Shown here piece by piece: positions 38,354 through 47,583 of a stretch of DNA of 64,000 nucleotides; the first letter of the stretch is position 1, and every line of letters starts with the position of its first letter. The DNA is taken from positions 1,859,501 to 1,923,500 of the forward strand of contig CANNCV010000001.1 of assembly GCA_947503245.1 (NCBI GenBank). Direction: 5' to 3'. Below the pieces are notes generated by a model. The model was not told where the DNA came from. It searched no databases and saw only the letters and a list, made by a program, of their open reading frames with translations. Position numbers and translations under genes: made by a program. This DNA comes from an uncultured Sphingomonadaceae bacterium (lineage in GTDB: Bacteria; Pseudomonadota; Alphaproteobacteria; Sphingomonadales; Sphingomonadaceae).

Positions 38354-40642
38354 TCAGCGAAAACGCTCAATTGCCTGTGCCAATGCCACATAGAGTTTGC
38401 CCATATCCGATGAGAGCAGCGTAACGCTGATCGCCTCACCATTTCGTGTCGAGAGCAGGTCGCGCAAAATCGCCTCAAAATCGTGGATATAGCGATTGAC
38501 CGTATCGTGAAACTCAGGCTCATTTTCGTAATGTTCGGCAATTTCACGCGTTTCACTGTTATTCAACAGACGCACCGCACGGCGCGTAAAAACACCGCGA
38601 TCGCCTTTTAAATAGGCCGCCCATGCAGTGTCAGTCACATCATTAGAAAGAACTTTTGCCACATCAATTGATGTAGAATTCAGCGACTCAGTCAATAATG
38701 CCAGATTGCGAGACAATTCCTGATCATTGGGTTGCTGGGCAGAATCCCGCATATGCGCAATGCGCTCTTCCAAATTAGCTGCGAGTTGGTCAACCTTATC
38801 CAGTTGACTGGTGAGGCTGGCTGATGCCTGATGCGTTGCACCAAGCGCGTTGTTGACCGCCATTTGAAGTTTGCCGATGACTTCATCACTTTTCTCGCGG
38901 ATTGAGCTTTCTAATGCTTCACCGCTACGCTCTCCCATCTCGGTGGTTAGCTTGTGAACAATATTGTCTATATCCGTTTGAACCTTCGCCAAAAGATTGT
39001 CTGAAGAATTACCAATCTCGCGCAGCTTAGACAGTATTTTCGTATCACTGGCCTTTTCGATCTCTTCGATACTCTGTGTTAATATGGCCAATGCCTGTTC
39101 GGCTTCTTTGCATTGCTCAGCATTGCGATCGGAAAAGTCAGAAAATGCAGCGCTATAACGGCTGATGTGCTGTTCCTGCTCAGACAGGATGAGAATATTT
39201 TCGTTGGTCAGCTTGTCCAGATTTTCCATGGCCTCTTGCATATTCTGAATGTTCTCGGCCGCACTGCCTGTTTGTTGAACATTCTTGTCTAGCATGGACA
39301 CAATGGACTCAAATTTGTCAGCAATCACCTCTTCAATATTTTTGGCCAAATCAGTAAAGCCGCTGCGCACCTCACTGCTTTTTAGCTGTAGCTGTTCCGC
39401 CATCGCATCAGATGCAGATAGTGATCCGCTAATATGGTCAAGTTCACTGCGCAAAGCTGATAGGGCAAAAGACATTTGCGCTGCTTTGTCTCCAGCGGCC
39501 TGCTCACCATTTTCAAGGCTGGCATGTATTTGCGTGATACGCGCTTCCAAATCTTCAATGCTTTGGTTCATGCGCGCAATCTGGCTATTCTGGCCCTCAT
39601 CAATTTCTGCAGTCAGGCCTCGAAACTGCTCAATCTGTGTGGCCAATTGCTGTCCTGTAGCCAGCAGATTCTTTTCAAGTTCACTCGCAAAATTGCGGAA
39701 GCTCTCCTCCGCAGAGTTTTGATTACTTCCCAATAATTCAGCCGTTTTTTGGCTATTTTCGATCAGCATATCACCGGTTCTTTGACCTGTGCTTTCTATC
39801 TCATTGAGCTTTGTCTGGAGCGAGCCAACCGCAGTTTCGACCCGGTTCTCAAGATCGATGATTTGCTGGTCACTGGCTTTGCCAAACTCATTTATCTTTT
39901 TAAAGCCAGTCAGCATCCCCTGAATTTGCCGTTGTGCCGCAAGTTCAGCAGATCCAATTTGATTGACCATATTTTTGGACGTGCCAATTACTACGGGCAT
40001 TTGCTCGCGTAATTTTGACATATTTTTTTCTGCAATGCCGCTCACTTTAGCGACGGTTTCCATATTGCTCTTGCTGTCTCCAACCAATGCGGAGATGCGT
40101 TCGGCATGTTGGGTTAAGTCACTCACTGCAACCCGGCCCAGAGACTCCAATTGAGTGGACTGGTTGGCGATAAATTCGCGTGCAATGGCCAGTTCCCCAT
40201 TCATGCGCTGCAAACGTGCTTCTAATTCACGGCCAGCTTTATCGACAAGAATGGCTTGATCGTGAAAATATGCTGCTTGTGCAGATCGTCTGCGCGAAAC
40301 CAGCCAATATATCGCGATGATAAGTATCACAGGCATGGCCCATGTCGATATCAGTGCTGGGATGACAGCCAGATCAGTGGGTGGTACGATAGCATCAAGC
40401 TGGCTCCATATATAGAAACCCGTCCATGCCATGATGGTCAAAAGGCAAAAAATAGCGGTGATTTTGGTAAAGAGATCACTCTTCGCTACATGGTATTCCT
40501 CTGTGTAATATTCAGCGGCATCAGACGTGTTTTCTTCACCAGCATGATCCTCATCAGCCAATTCAGATGATAGCTCTTGTCCATTCTCGTCGCTATTAAC
40601 AGCGCGAAGATGCTCGTCATTTCTATGCTCTGGATACGCCAT
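38354..40642 (-). CDS. Long coiled-coil inner-membrane protein (possible TipN-like polarity factor)
   Basis: The 762-residue protein begins with an acidic cytoplasmic segment (residues 1-55), then two membrane helices (about 61-80 and 93-115). About 500 residues of heptad-rich helical sequence follow, rich in Gln, Glu, Ser, Leu and Ala. A compact C-terminal domain (WAAYLKGDRGVFTRRAVRLLNN ... YIHDFEAILRDLL, about 660-762) ends it. This layout resembles the Caulobacter pole marker TipN, but identity was not confirmed. It is not a classical chemoreceptor: no ligand domain between the helices and no conserved signalling hairpin. It is divergent from the Hpt-like gene. Confidence 0.8.
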   Translation of the reverse strand: MAYPEHRNDEHLRAVNSDENGQELSSELADEDHAGEENTSDAAEYYTEEYHVAKSDLFTKITAIFCLLTIMAWTGFYIWSQLDAIVPPTDLAVIPALISTWAMPVILIIAIYWLVSRRRSAQAAYFHDQAILVDKAGRELEARLQRMNGELAIAREFIANQSTQLESLGRVAVSDLTQHAERISALVGDSKSNMETVAKVSGIAEKNMSKLREQMPVVIGTSKNMVNQIGSAELAAQRQIQGMLTGFKKINEFGKASDQQIIDLENRVETAVGSLQTKLNEIESTGQRTGDMLIENSQKTAELLGSNQNSAEESFRNFASELEKNLLATGQQLATQIEQFRGLTAEIDEGQNSQIARMNQSIEDLEARITQIHASLENGEQAAGDKAAQMSFALSALRSELDHISGSLSASDAMAEQLQLKSSEVRSGFTDLAKNIEEVIADKFESIVSMLDKNVQQTGSAAENIQNMQEAMENLDKLTNENILILSEQEQHISRYSAAFSDFSDRNAEQCKEAEQALAILTQSIEEIEKASDTKILSKLREIGNSSDNLLAKVQTDIDNIVHKLTTEMGERSGEALESSIREKSDEVIGKLQMAVNNALGATHQASASLTSQLDKVDQLAANLEERIAHMRDSAQQPNDQELSRNLALLTESLNSTSIDVAKVLSNDVTDTAWAAYLKGDRGVFTRRAVRLLNNSETREIAEHYENEPEFHDTVNRYIHDFEAILRDLLSTRNGEAISVTLLSSDMGKLYVALAQAIERFR

Positions 40643-40738
40643 ATGATGTTCCGTTTAGGTCCGATATAGCTCAATCTTTACCATGTTTTTCAACTATCGA
40701 AAGATTTAGTTAGTCAGTTTGCGGTATTGAGCGAAATC

Positions 40739-41038
40739 ATGGCTCATTACGAAAATGATTTTACGCATATGCTATCTTCCTCTCTTGGCGAGGATCCAGA
40801 GCTTGTTGCCCAATTACAAACAGCCTTTTTGGACGCTGTAGGCACGCAAATTGATCTTATGTCACGATCCAGATGTGATGGTAATTGGTATGTCAGCGCG
40901 GAGCGCTTGTGCGGAATAGCTGCCAGTTTTTCCGCTGAGGGATTGCTGGATTTGGGCCGCAAGGCAAGTGCAGGAGCGCCGGGTGATCCTGTTATTGTGC
41001 GTGAACTGCGCGAATGGCTGGCAGAATTCACACGTTGA
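40739..41038 (+). CDS. Hpt-domain-like protein lacking the phospho-histidine
   Basis: The 99-residue all-helical protein has the layout of a histidine phosphotransfer domain. The signature helix reads SAERLCGIAASFSAEGLLDLG (about residues 53-73) where functional proteins have A-H-x-L-K-G-x-A. Thus Glu55 stands at the phospho-His position and Cys58 at the usual Lys. ATG 40739 is chosen over a TTG four codons earlier. It is followed 76 bp later by a conserved-looking three-gene run ending in a kinase-like protein. Phosphotransfer seems unlikely; a binding role is possible. Confidence 0.7.
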   Translation: MAHYENDFTHMLSSSLGEDPELVAQLQTAFLDAVGTQIDLMSRSRCDGNWYVSAERLCGIAASFSAEGLLDLGRKASAGAPGDPVIVRELREWLAEFTR

Positions 41039-41114
41039 GCCAATTTTCAGCTGAGCTGAGGATATTGCCGCTTTTCTTTTAGGCGCATATGTCTAGACCG
41101 ATATTGTCATAGGC

Positions 41115-42344
41115 ATGGAGCATAAAGTGCGGGTCGCAATCTTATCATTATGCAAACGGCAAAAGGACTTTCCTTTGCTGAGCGTAGGTCTGGCCAAAAT
41201 CGGCAATGCCAGTCTGCTAAAATATCAGATCATGCTGGCGCGCAGAGCCGGGGCGGCAAAGATATTGTGCCATATTGATTCCGTTCCAGGCGAATTGGCG
41301 CAACATGAGCGTTTTGCCAAAGAGCGCGGTTTGGAATGGGAAAATATCAGATCTATTACTGAAATTTCATCACAAATAGACGAGGCGGACGATATTCTGG
41401 TCATCGCAGATGGCTATTATAGCGATGTCACTTTGTTTGATGATTTTATTGTTTCGCAAGATGCCGATATCTTGACAGCAGATAGCGACGGCAGCTTTGC
41501 CGGTTTTGAACGGCTCGACATCAATACATTATGGGCCGGATTGCTGAAATTACGTGGCAGCGCAGTAGCTGACCTATCGCAATTCCCTAATGATTGGAGC
41601 TTAGAATCTGTCCTATTGCGGCAAGCCATTACAGGCAAAGCGGTAATGAAACCTGTTTCGGATGCGAGTGTCAGATCTTCTGGTATTTGTGATGTCATGT
41701 CGCAGCCGGTCGATTTGGCAAAGTCGCTGAGTGCGGTTTCTGTGACAGATAGAAAGTGGCAGCCATTTCAGTTTTTGTCGACCTGGCTGGCCCGTAAGGC
41801 AGCTCCGAAACTATGGTCAAAGCAGCTTCCAGCAGTCATTATCACTGCTGTTACGGCATTTTTCTTGCTGCTTGCTATTGGATTGGCTTGGTTCGATCAA
41901 TCGGTCGCTGCGATGATATCAATCATTATTGGCTATGGTATTTTCCATATTTGGAAAATCACGCATCACCCGATCAAACCCGCAAAAAAATACAGATGGC
42001 TTATGCCGATAATATTGGGCGTAAGCACTTTGGTCGCTGGCGTAATTTGCGCCAATTTTCTGCAATTGCTAACGGCACAATTGTTTACCATTGGTATATT
42101 GACCATGATTGCAACATTCGCGGCAGCACAATGGGCTTTGTTACAGATATTGGCTGCTCGAACGCGATTTCATCATAAATGGCAGTCTGTCTTTTTTGAT
42201 CCCTTGCTGCAAGCGATATTTCTGGCGGTTTCTGCGGCGTTGCTCGTCTTCCCACATGGGTTTTTTCTCTTATTAACAGCGCAATTGATGATGTTTGCGA
42301 TTTACCAGCCACATTCGGATAACGTCACCTTAACCAAAGGCTGA
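41115..42344 (+). CDS. Nucleotidyltransferase-like protein with membrane C-terminus
   Basis: The 409-residue protein has a soluble N-terminal domain of about 210 residues that looks like a sugar- or alcohol-nucleotidyltransferase fold (PLLSVGLAKIGNASLLKYQIMLARRAGAAKI, then DILVIADGYYSDVTLF and an ADSDG turn). Five or six membrane helices follow (residues about 235-405). The layout resembles fusions of a CTP-dependent transferase to a CDP-alcohol phosphatidyltransferase, but the DG-x2-AR-x8-G-x3-D-x3-D catalytic motif of that family is not seen. Function is therefore open. Confidence 0.7.
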   Translation: MEHKVRVAILSLCKRQKDFPLLSVGLAKIGNASLLKYQIMLARRAGAAKILCHIDSVPGELAQHERFAKERGLEWENIRSITEISSQIDEADDILVIADGYYSDVTLFDDFIVSQDADILTADSDGSFAGFERLDINTLWAGLLKLRGSAVADLSQFPNDWSLESVLLRQAITGKAVMKPVSDASVRSSGICDVMSQPVDLAKSLSAVSVTDRKWQPFQFLSTWLARKAAPKLWSKQLPAVIITAVTAFFLLLAIGLAWFDQSVAAMISIIIGYGIFHIWKITHHPIKPAKKYRWLMPIILGVSTLVAGVICANFLQLLTAQLFTIGILTMIATFAAAQWALLQILAARTRFHHKWQSVFFDPLLQAIFLAVSAALLVFPHGFFLLLTAQLMMFAIYQPHSDNVTLTKG

Positions 42345-42356
42345 TATAGCGGTCCG

Positions 42357-43343
42357 ATGGATAGCGACCATCTCAATAATAGGCCTTTGCGCGCACAGCA
42401 TGACTCTGTGCAGATTCTGACGGATTTACAATCTGTTGGAGCTGATGTGCATCATCGCCTATTTTCTGCAGATGCCTTTATTTTGTCGGACCAATCGCGT
42501 TCTGTGATTTTGTCATTGATGGACTCCTTGCTTGCTCAGATTGATGAACAATTGGGCATTGATCCGGAAATGAGCAGCAAGGGTCTAACACTGAGACTGG
42601 CAACATTATTTGCAGAACAAGGGCTGGTGCTGTTCCTTCTAAGCCGTTTCAGTGAATGGAATTTGTTGGCAAAGACCAATCATTTTGAAGGTCCATCACA
42701 GATTCACCCTATATTGGCGAAGCATTTGCAAGAGGGAGGCAGCGATAAAGAATTGGCCGCGCAAACCATTTCTGCCAATGCACGCTTCGCGCATAATATG
42801 GAACAATTTGATCTTTCGCTGGATGAGTTCCCTGCTGAGTTGTTGCACAAGCTTGTGCATTCTGTGCTGCGTGAAAAGGCAAAAAAACCTTCCGAAGACA
42901 TAGTGTCCTTATTTACGGCAGATGAGGCAAAGAACAGGTTGGTATTAAACGCAAAATGCGTTGAAAAGTTTGCATCATCGCAATTGGGATATCAGCAATG
43001 GCGCGATTATGGGCCGATCCTGTTTGCACTATATGTGTCCAATCATTTGCATATTGCATATGATAATCTGATTTTGGCGACAGCATTGCAGTCACCATGG
43101 ATATTCATGCTCAGTTTGCGAGCGTGCGGCATGAGCCCTGAAGATATTGTGCTGATATTGGCTGAAATGCCGAAAGGTAATGCGTGGATTAGCGCTGATA
43201 GCTTTGCGGATAGTCTCAAAACTTTGAGCTTGGATTATGATGCGGAACGCGCCCATAAGACACTTTCCAAATGGAATGCAGAGCAGCTTAAGAATAATAT
43301 TCCTTATTGCGGGTTTTGGCCGTGGTTTGGGACGGAAAACTGA
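42357..43343 (+). CDS. DUF2336-like helical protein
   Basis: The 328-residue protein is soluble and helical. The stretch SANARFAHNMEQFDLSLDEFPAELLHKLVHSVL (about residues 140-172) resembles the DUF2336 proteins that accompany sensor kinases in alphaproteobacteria. The stop overlaps the ATG of the kinase-like gene by 1 bp, so the two are coupled. No catalytic motif is seen; a regulatory or scaffold role is inferred from position only. Confidence 0.65.
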   Translation: MDSDHLNNRPLRAQHDSVQILTDLQSVGADVHHRLFSADAFILSDQSRSVILSLMDSLLAQIDEQLGIDPEMSSKGLTLRLATLFAEQGLVLFLLSRFSEWNLLAKTNHFEGPSQIHPILAKHLQEGGSDKELAAQTISANARFAHNMEQFDLSLDEFPAELLHKLVHSVLREKAKKPSEDIVSLFTADEAKNRLVLNAKCVEKFASSQLGYQQWRDYGPILFALYVSNHLHIAYDNLILATALQSPWIFMLSLRACGMSPEDIVLILAEMPKGNAWISADSFADSLKTLSLDYDAERAHKTLSKWNAEQLKNNIPYCGFWPWFGTEN

Positions 43344-44716
43344 TGTCAGCGCCGCATCATAATGGCGACTGCCAACTTATACTTGATCGTGCATATAGTG
43401 TCGTTCAGGCGGACTCTCGCTTTGCTCGCTATCAAGAGCAATTGGGTGGCGGTCCAAATACAGTCTGCAAGATAGCCGAATTGGTGGATCTGGCGAAACT
43501 GGCCGGTAAATTGGATATGCGCATCCATCGCGGGATACGCTTTCGCGTAGATGAGGCGAATATCAAATGCTGGGCAGACATACTTCCTGATAAGGATGGT
43601 TTTGTCATCATACTCACTGACATCGAGGAAACGTTCGACAGTGATGTAGATAGCAAGTTTGACGCGATAAAAGTCGTCGACAGTGATGGCTGGCTGCATA
43701 TCGACCATAGCAATGTTATCTTGGGCGGAGAGCTTCCCGACGATATTGCTGACAAAGGCAGTATAGAAGATTTTGTTGGCGCGATTTGGCCCGCATTATT
43801 GCGACCAATTGATGATACTGATTTTGCTGAGAAGATCGCACGGGGCAGTATTCCGGTTTGGCAAGTTATTGATAATGAAACTATTTGCTTCTGGCCATTT
43901 TCAAAAGCGCAGTGGAGTGTGAAAATCATTCCCTCTGATGACAAACATCTTTTGACATGGCATTTCTCACAATTACAAAAACCGGATACCGATACTCGGA
44001 ATGATATTGAGGCATTGGCATTGCCCGTTGTTGACACGCCACATAAGCGCCTATTCATTCACAGCGTTGCACCTGCTTTACGCGTGCCTGTCGTTCGTAT
44101 CATGGCCAATGCACGGACCATAAGCGAAGAAAAAAACGGGCCGCTGCGTAATCAATATGCCGGTTATGCCGAGGATATTGCACAAGCGGCGGAGCATTTG
44201 CTGGCGCTGATCGATGACGCGTCTGATTTAGAAGCGGTTGATGGTGATGACTTCCATTATGTATCTGAAGATGTAGACCTGTGCGATGTTGCCAAGCGCG
44301 CTGCGGGCCTGCTCCGCGTAAAGGCGCAAAGTCGAGCTATATCGATTACAACACCTTCGCCGGATGATCATTTATTCTGCCGAGCAGAATTTCGGAGAAC
44401 CTTGCAAATTGTGCTCAATTTGCTGAGTAACGCCATTCGCTACGGCCCCGAAAACGCGGAAATATCGATCCATGTAGAACAGATAAATGGCATGGCGCGC
44501 CTTGTCGTATCTGACATGGGCAAGGGCATAAGCCGCGAAGAGCAGGCCGTTATTTTTGATAAGTTTGAGCGCTTGGGACGCAGCGGCGATGGCGGTAGCG
44601 GCTTGGGCCTTTACATTTCACGGCGATTGGCGCGCGCCATGGGTGGCGACATTTTGATTGAAAGCGCGCCAGAAAAAGGCGCGCGGTTCACTTTGGAGTT
44701 ACCCATGAAAGAATGA
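43343..44716 (+). CDS. Histidine-kinase-like protein without the phospho-acceptor histidine
   Basis: The 457-residue protein has a PAS-like N-terminal half (about residues 10-210), a dimerisation-type helix pair (235-295) and a HATPase_c domain (345-457). The ATPase boxes are intact: N box NLLSNAIRYGPE (Asn363), G1 DMGKGIS (Asp391) and G2 GGSGLGLYISRRLA (418-431). The H box reads SVAPALRVPV (241-250) where active kinases have S-H-E-L-R-T-P, so Pro244 occupies the His position. There is no membrane segment. It may bind ATP but is unlikely to autophosphorylate in the usual way. ATG 43343 is chosen for the 1-bp overlap. Confidence 0.82.
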   Translation: MSAPHHNGDCQLILDRAYSVVQADSRFARYQEQLGGGPNTVCKIAELVDLAKLAGKLDMRIHRGIRFRVDEANIKCWADILPDKDGFVIILTDIEETFDSDVDSKFDAIKVVDSDGWLHIDHSNVILGGELPDDIADKGSIEDFVGAIWPALLRPIDDTDFAEKIARGSIPVWQVIDNETICFWPFSKAQWSVKIIPSDDKHLLTWHFSQLQKPDTDTRNDIEALALPVVDTPHKRLFIHSVAPALRVPVVRIMANARTISEEKNGPLRNQYAGYAEDIAQAAEHLLALIDDASDLEAVDGDDFHYVSEDVDLCDVAKRAAGLLRVKAQSRAISITTPSPDDHLFCRAEFRRTLQIVLNLLSNAIRYGPENAEISIHVEQINGMARLVVSDMGKGISREEQAVIFDKFERLGRSGDGGSGLGLYISRRLARAMGGDILIESAPEKGARFTLELPMKE

Positions 44717-44739
44717 GCAACCAACATGGCTGCTCATTC
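44711..44739. terminator. Shared hairpin between the kinase-like gene and gltA
   Basis: GAATGAGCA (44711-44719) pairs perfectly with TGCTCATTC (44731-44739) around an 11-nt loop. The hairpin includes the stop codon of the plus-strand gene and lies 6 nt after the gltA stop. It is followed by TTTC on the minus strand, so it may mainly end gltA transcription; on the plus strand it has no T-run. Confidence 0.5.
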
Positions 44740-44745
44740 TAAAAA

Positions 44746-46032
44746 TCAGCGTTTATCAAGCGGAACATAATCGCGTTGTACCGGGCCAGTGTAAAGCTGG
44801 CGTGGGCGGCCGATTTTCTGACCTGGATCAGAGATCATCTCATTCCACTGAGCAACCCAGCCAACAGTCCGCGCCAATGCAAAGAGCACTGTGAACATTG
44901 TTGTCGGGAAACCAATCGCGGAAAGAATGACACCGGAATAGAAATCGACGTTCGGGAAGAGTTTCTTCTCACGGAAATAGTCGTCATTCAGCGCCATTTC
45001 CTCAAGTCGCATAGCCGTTTCAAAGACCGGATCGGTTGTTTTCAACGCGTCAAATACTTCGCGCACTGTTTCTTGCATGACAGTGGCCCGCGGGTCATAA
45101 TTTTTATAAACACGGTGACCAAAGCCCATCAGACGAAATGGATCATTCTTGTCCTTGGCGCGCTCAATATAATGCGGGATGCGGTCTGGAGTGCCAATTT
45201 CACGCAACATGTTCAATGCCGCTTCATTAGCGCCGCCATGGGCCGGACCCCAAAGACAAGCGATACCGGCCGCAATACATGCAAACGGATTAGCACCTGA
45301 AGAGCCAGCCAAGCGCACTGTTGATGTAGACGCATTTTGCTCATGATCGGCGTGCAGGATGAAAATGCGATCCATTGCCTTTTCAATCGCTGGATGAACT
45401 TCATATTCTTCTGCTGGAACACCAAAGGTCATTCGCAGGAAATTGCCTGTGTAAGACAGGTTATTGTCAGGATAGAGAAATGGCTGACCAATGGAATATT
45501 TATAGGCCGCAGCAGCGATTGTGGGCATTTTCGCGATCAAGCGATGGCTCGATATCTTGCGATGTTCTGGATCAGCAATATCGGTTGAATCATGATAAAA
45601 TGCCGACAGAGCGCCAACAACACCGCACATAATCGCCATAGGGTGTGCATCGCGGCGGAAACCAGTGAAGAATTTCATCAGCTGCTCGTGCAGCATTGTG
45701 TGACGTGAAATAGTATAGCTGAAATTATCAAGCTCAGCAGAATTAGGCAGCTCACCGTTCAGCAACAGATAAGATACTTCCATGAAGTTGCTATGCTCAG
45801 CCAATTGCCCAATGGGGTAACCACGGTGCAACAATACACCTTCGCCGCCATCAATATAAGTAAGCCCAGATTCACAGCTCGCGGTAGAGGTGAAACCAGG
45901 GTCATATGTGAAAGCACCGGTTTGTGCGTAAAGCTTGCGGATATCCATGACATCCGGGCCAACAGAACCACGCAGAACGGGCAAATCCACAGCATTCCCT
46001 GCCAGATCAAGCTTTGCATTCTCGTTGCTCAT
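44746..46032 (-). CDS. gltA: Citrate synthase
   Basis: The enzyme condenses oxaloacetate and acetyl-CoA to start the TCA cycle. The 428-residue protein is of the longer, hexameric type of Gram-negative bacteria. [16 protein letters not shown], the [47 protein letters not shown] block with catalytic His, and [15 protein letters not shown] with the Asp further on are all visible. It lies 33 bp after gltX on the same strand. Confidence 0.97.
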   Translation of the reverse strand: MSNENAKLDLAGNAVDLPVLRGSVGPDVMDIRKLYAQTGAFTYDPGFTSTASCESGLTYIDGGEGVLLHRGYPIGQLAEHSNFMEVSYLLLNGELPNSAELDNFSYTISRHTMLHEQLMKFFTGFRRDAHPMAIMCGVVGALSAFYHDSTDIADPEHRKISSHRLIAKMPTIAAAAYKYSIGQPFLYPDNNLSYTGNFLRMTFGVPAEEYEVHPAIEKAMDRIFILHADHEQNASTSTVRLAGSSGANPFACIAAGIACLWGPAHGGANEAALNMLREIGTPDRIPHYIERAKDKNDPFRLMGFGHRVYKNYDPRATVMQETVREVFDALKTTDPVFETAMRLEEMALNDDYFREKKLFPNVDFYSGVILSAIGFPTTMFTVLFALARTVGWVAQWNEMISDPGQKIGRPRQLYTGPVQRDYVPLDKR

Positions 46033-46065
46033 TTTATTCTCCTTCTGCGCAATCCTCTATATGGA

Positions 46066-47472
46066 TTACATATGATCATTTATTCGCGACAATGATTCAT
46101 CGCGACCTAGCAGAACCAGAACATCAAATATGCCTGGTGAGCTATTGGCACCGGTTAAGCTGGCACGCATAGGCTGTGCAACTTTTCCGAAGCCTAAATT
46201 TTCTGTCTCGGCAAACTCTTTAACGACATTCTCCAGATTTTCCAGCGTCCAGTCGTCAAGATGCTGCAATTTATCAAATATTTTTTTCAAAAGACCGTCT
46301 GGAGCAGAGGCTATTGCTGCTTGTGCCTTATCTTCCATTTCCAAAGGCCGCTGTTTGAACAAAAATGCGGCGCCATCGACAAGCTCATGGACAGATTTTG
46401 CCCGCATTTTCAGTTGCGGCATCGCAGCAAGAACTGTCTCTTTGCGACTTTGGTTAAACATATCACCATAGCGTTCTTGCAGCATAGGCTCAATCAGGTC
46501 AGCAAGGCGCCGATCATCTGCTTCGCGCAAATAGATACCATTCATATTGGCCAGTTTTTTGGGATCAAAACGTGAAGGTGATTTACCAACATTATCTAAT
46601 GAGAACAGATGGATGGCTTCTTCGCGACTGACGATTTCTTTGTCGCCATAGCCCCAGCCAAGCCGCAACAGATAATTGAAAAGAGCCTCGGGCAAAATGC
46701 CCATTTCATCGCGATAGGCCTCTACCCCCAGTGCTCCATGCCGCTTTGAGAGCTTAGCGCCATCATTACCATGAATAAGCGGAATATGGGCATAAACGGG
46801 CTCATCCCAGCCCATTGCCCTAACAAGAGCAATTTGACGGAATGCATTGTTAAGATGGTCATCACCGCGGATGATATGGGTTACGCCCATATCATAATCA
46901 TCAACCACAACGGCGAGCATATATGTCGGGCTGCCATCTGAGCGGAGCAGAACATAATCATCAATTTCTTCATTGCGCCAGCGGACCTTACCCTGAACCG
47001 CATCAGTGATGATGGTTTCGCCTTTTTGCTCGGTTTTTAAGCGAACGACATAGGGCGCGCCGTCAGACGCATCACTCGGGTCACGATCACGCCAACGACC
47101 GTCATAAAGCAAGGGCTTTTTCGCGGCGCGTTGCTCCGCACGCATTGTCTCCAATTCATCGGCGGTTGCAAAACACTTATAGGCTTTACCAGTATCGAGC
47201 AGTGTCTGCACGACTTGAACATGGCGATCTGCCTGAGCACTTTGAAAGACTGGATCTTCATCCCAATCAAGCCCGAGCCATTCTAATCCTTCAAGGATGG
47301 CGTCAATCGCCGCCTGTGTGGACCGTTCTTTGTCTGTATCCTCAACGCGTAAAAGCGCTTTACCTCCGTGGTGCCGGGCAAAAAGCCAGTTGAATAGGGC
47401 TGTGCGTGCGCCGCCAATATGGAGAAAGCCAGTAGGCGATGGAGCAAAACGGGTTACTATTTTTTTGGTCAT
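46066..47472 (-). CDS. gltX: Glutamyl-tRNA synthetase
   Basis: The class I synthetase charges tRNA-Glu. The 468-residue protein shows FAPSPTGFLHIGGARTALFNWLFA (HIGH box), the GDDHLNNAFRQI segment, and DGAKLSKRHGALGVEAYRDEMG (KMSKS box) followed by a helical anticodon-binding part. It is divergent from comEC, which begins about 110 bp away, and is followed by gltA. This gltX-gltA/comEC-lexA layout is common in alphaproteobacteria. Confidence 0.96.
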   Translation of the reverse strand: MTKKIVTRFAPSPTGFLHIGGARTALFNWLFARHHGGKALLRVEDTDKERSTQAAIDAILEGLEWLGLDWDEDPVFQSAQADRHVQVVQTLLDTGKAYKCFATADELETMRAEQRAAKKPLLYDGRWRDRDPSDASDGAPYVVRLKTEQKGETIITDAVQGKVRWRNEEIDDYVLLRSDGSPTYMLAVVVDDYDMGVTHIIRGDDHLNNAFRQIALVRAMGWDEPVYAHIPLIHGNDGAKLSKRHGALGVEAYRDEMGILPEALFNYLLRLGWGYGDKEIVSREEAIHLFSLDNVGKSPSRFDPKKLANMNGIYLREADDRRLADLIEPMLQERYGDMFNQSRKETVLAAMPQLKMRAKSVHELVDGAAFLFKQRPLEMEDKAQAAIASAPDGLLKKIFDKLQHLDDWTLENLENVVKEFAETENLGFGKVAQPMRASLTGANSSPGIFDVLVLLGRDESLSRINDHM

Positions 47473-47583
47473 ATTCTCAACGGTCTAACCGCATGGAGCG
47501 GCGATGTTAGGGGCATATCTGTTTTGGCATATGGCCTACAGATGGTGGGTAGGGTGCAATTTGCAACATTCCAATTGCTGTAA

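Noticed and set aside
38354-40642. Methyl-accepting chemotaxis protein
   Set aside because: The two helices are separated by a very short loop with no ligand domain, and the conserved signalling hairpin is not present.
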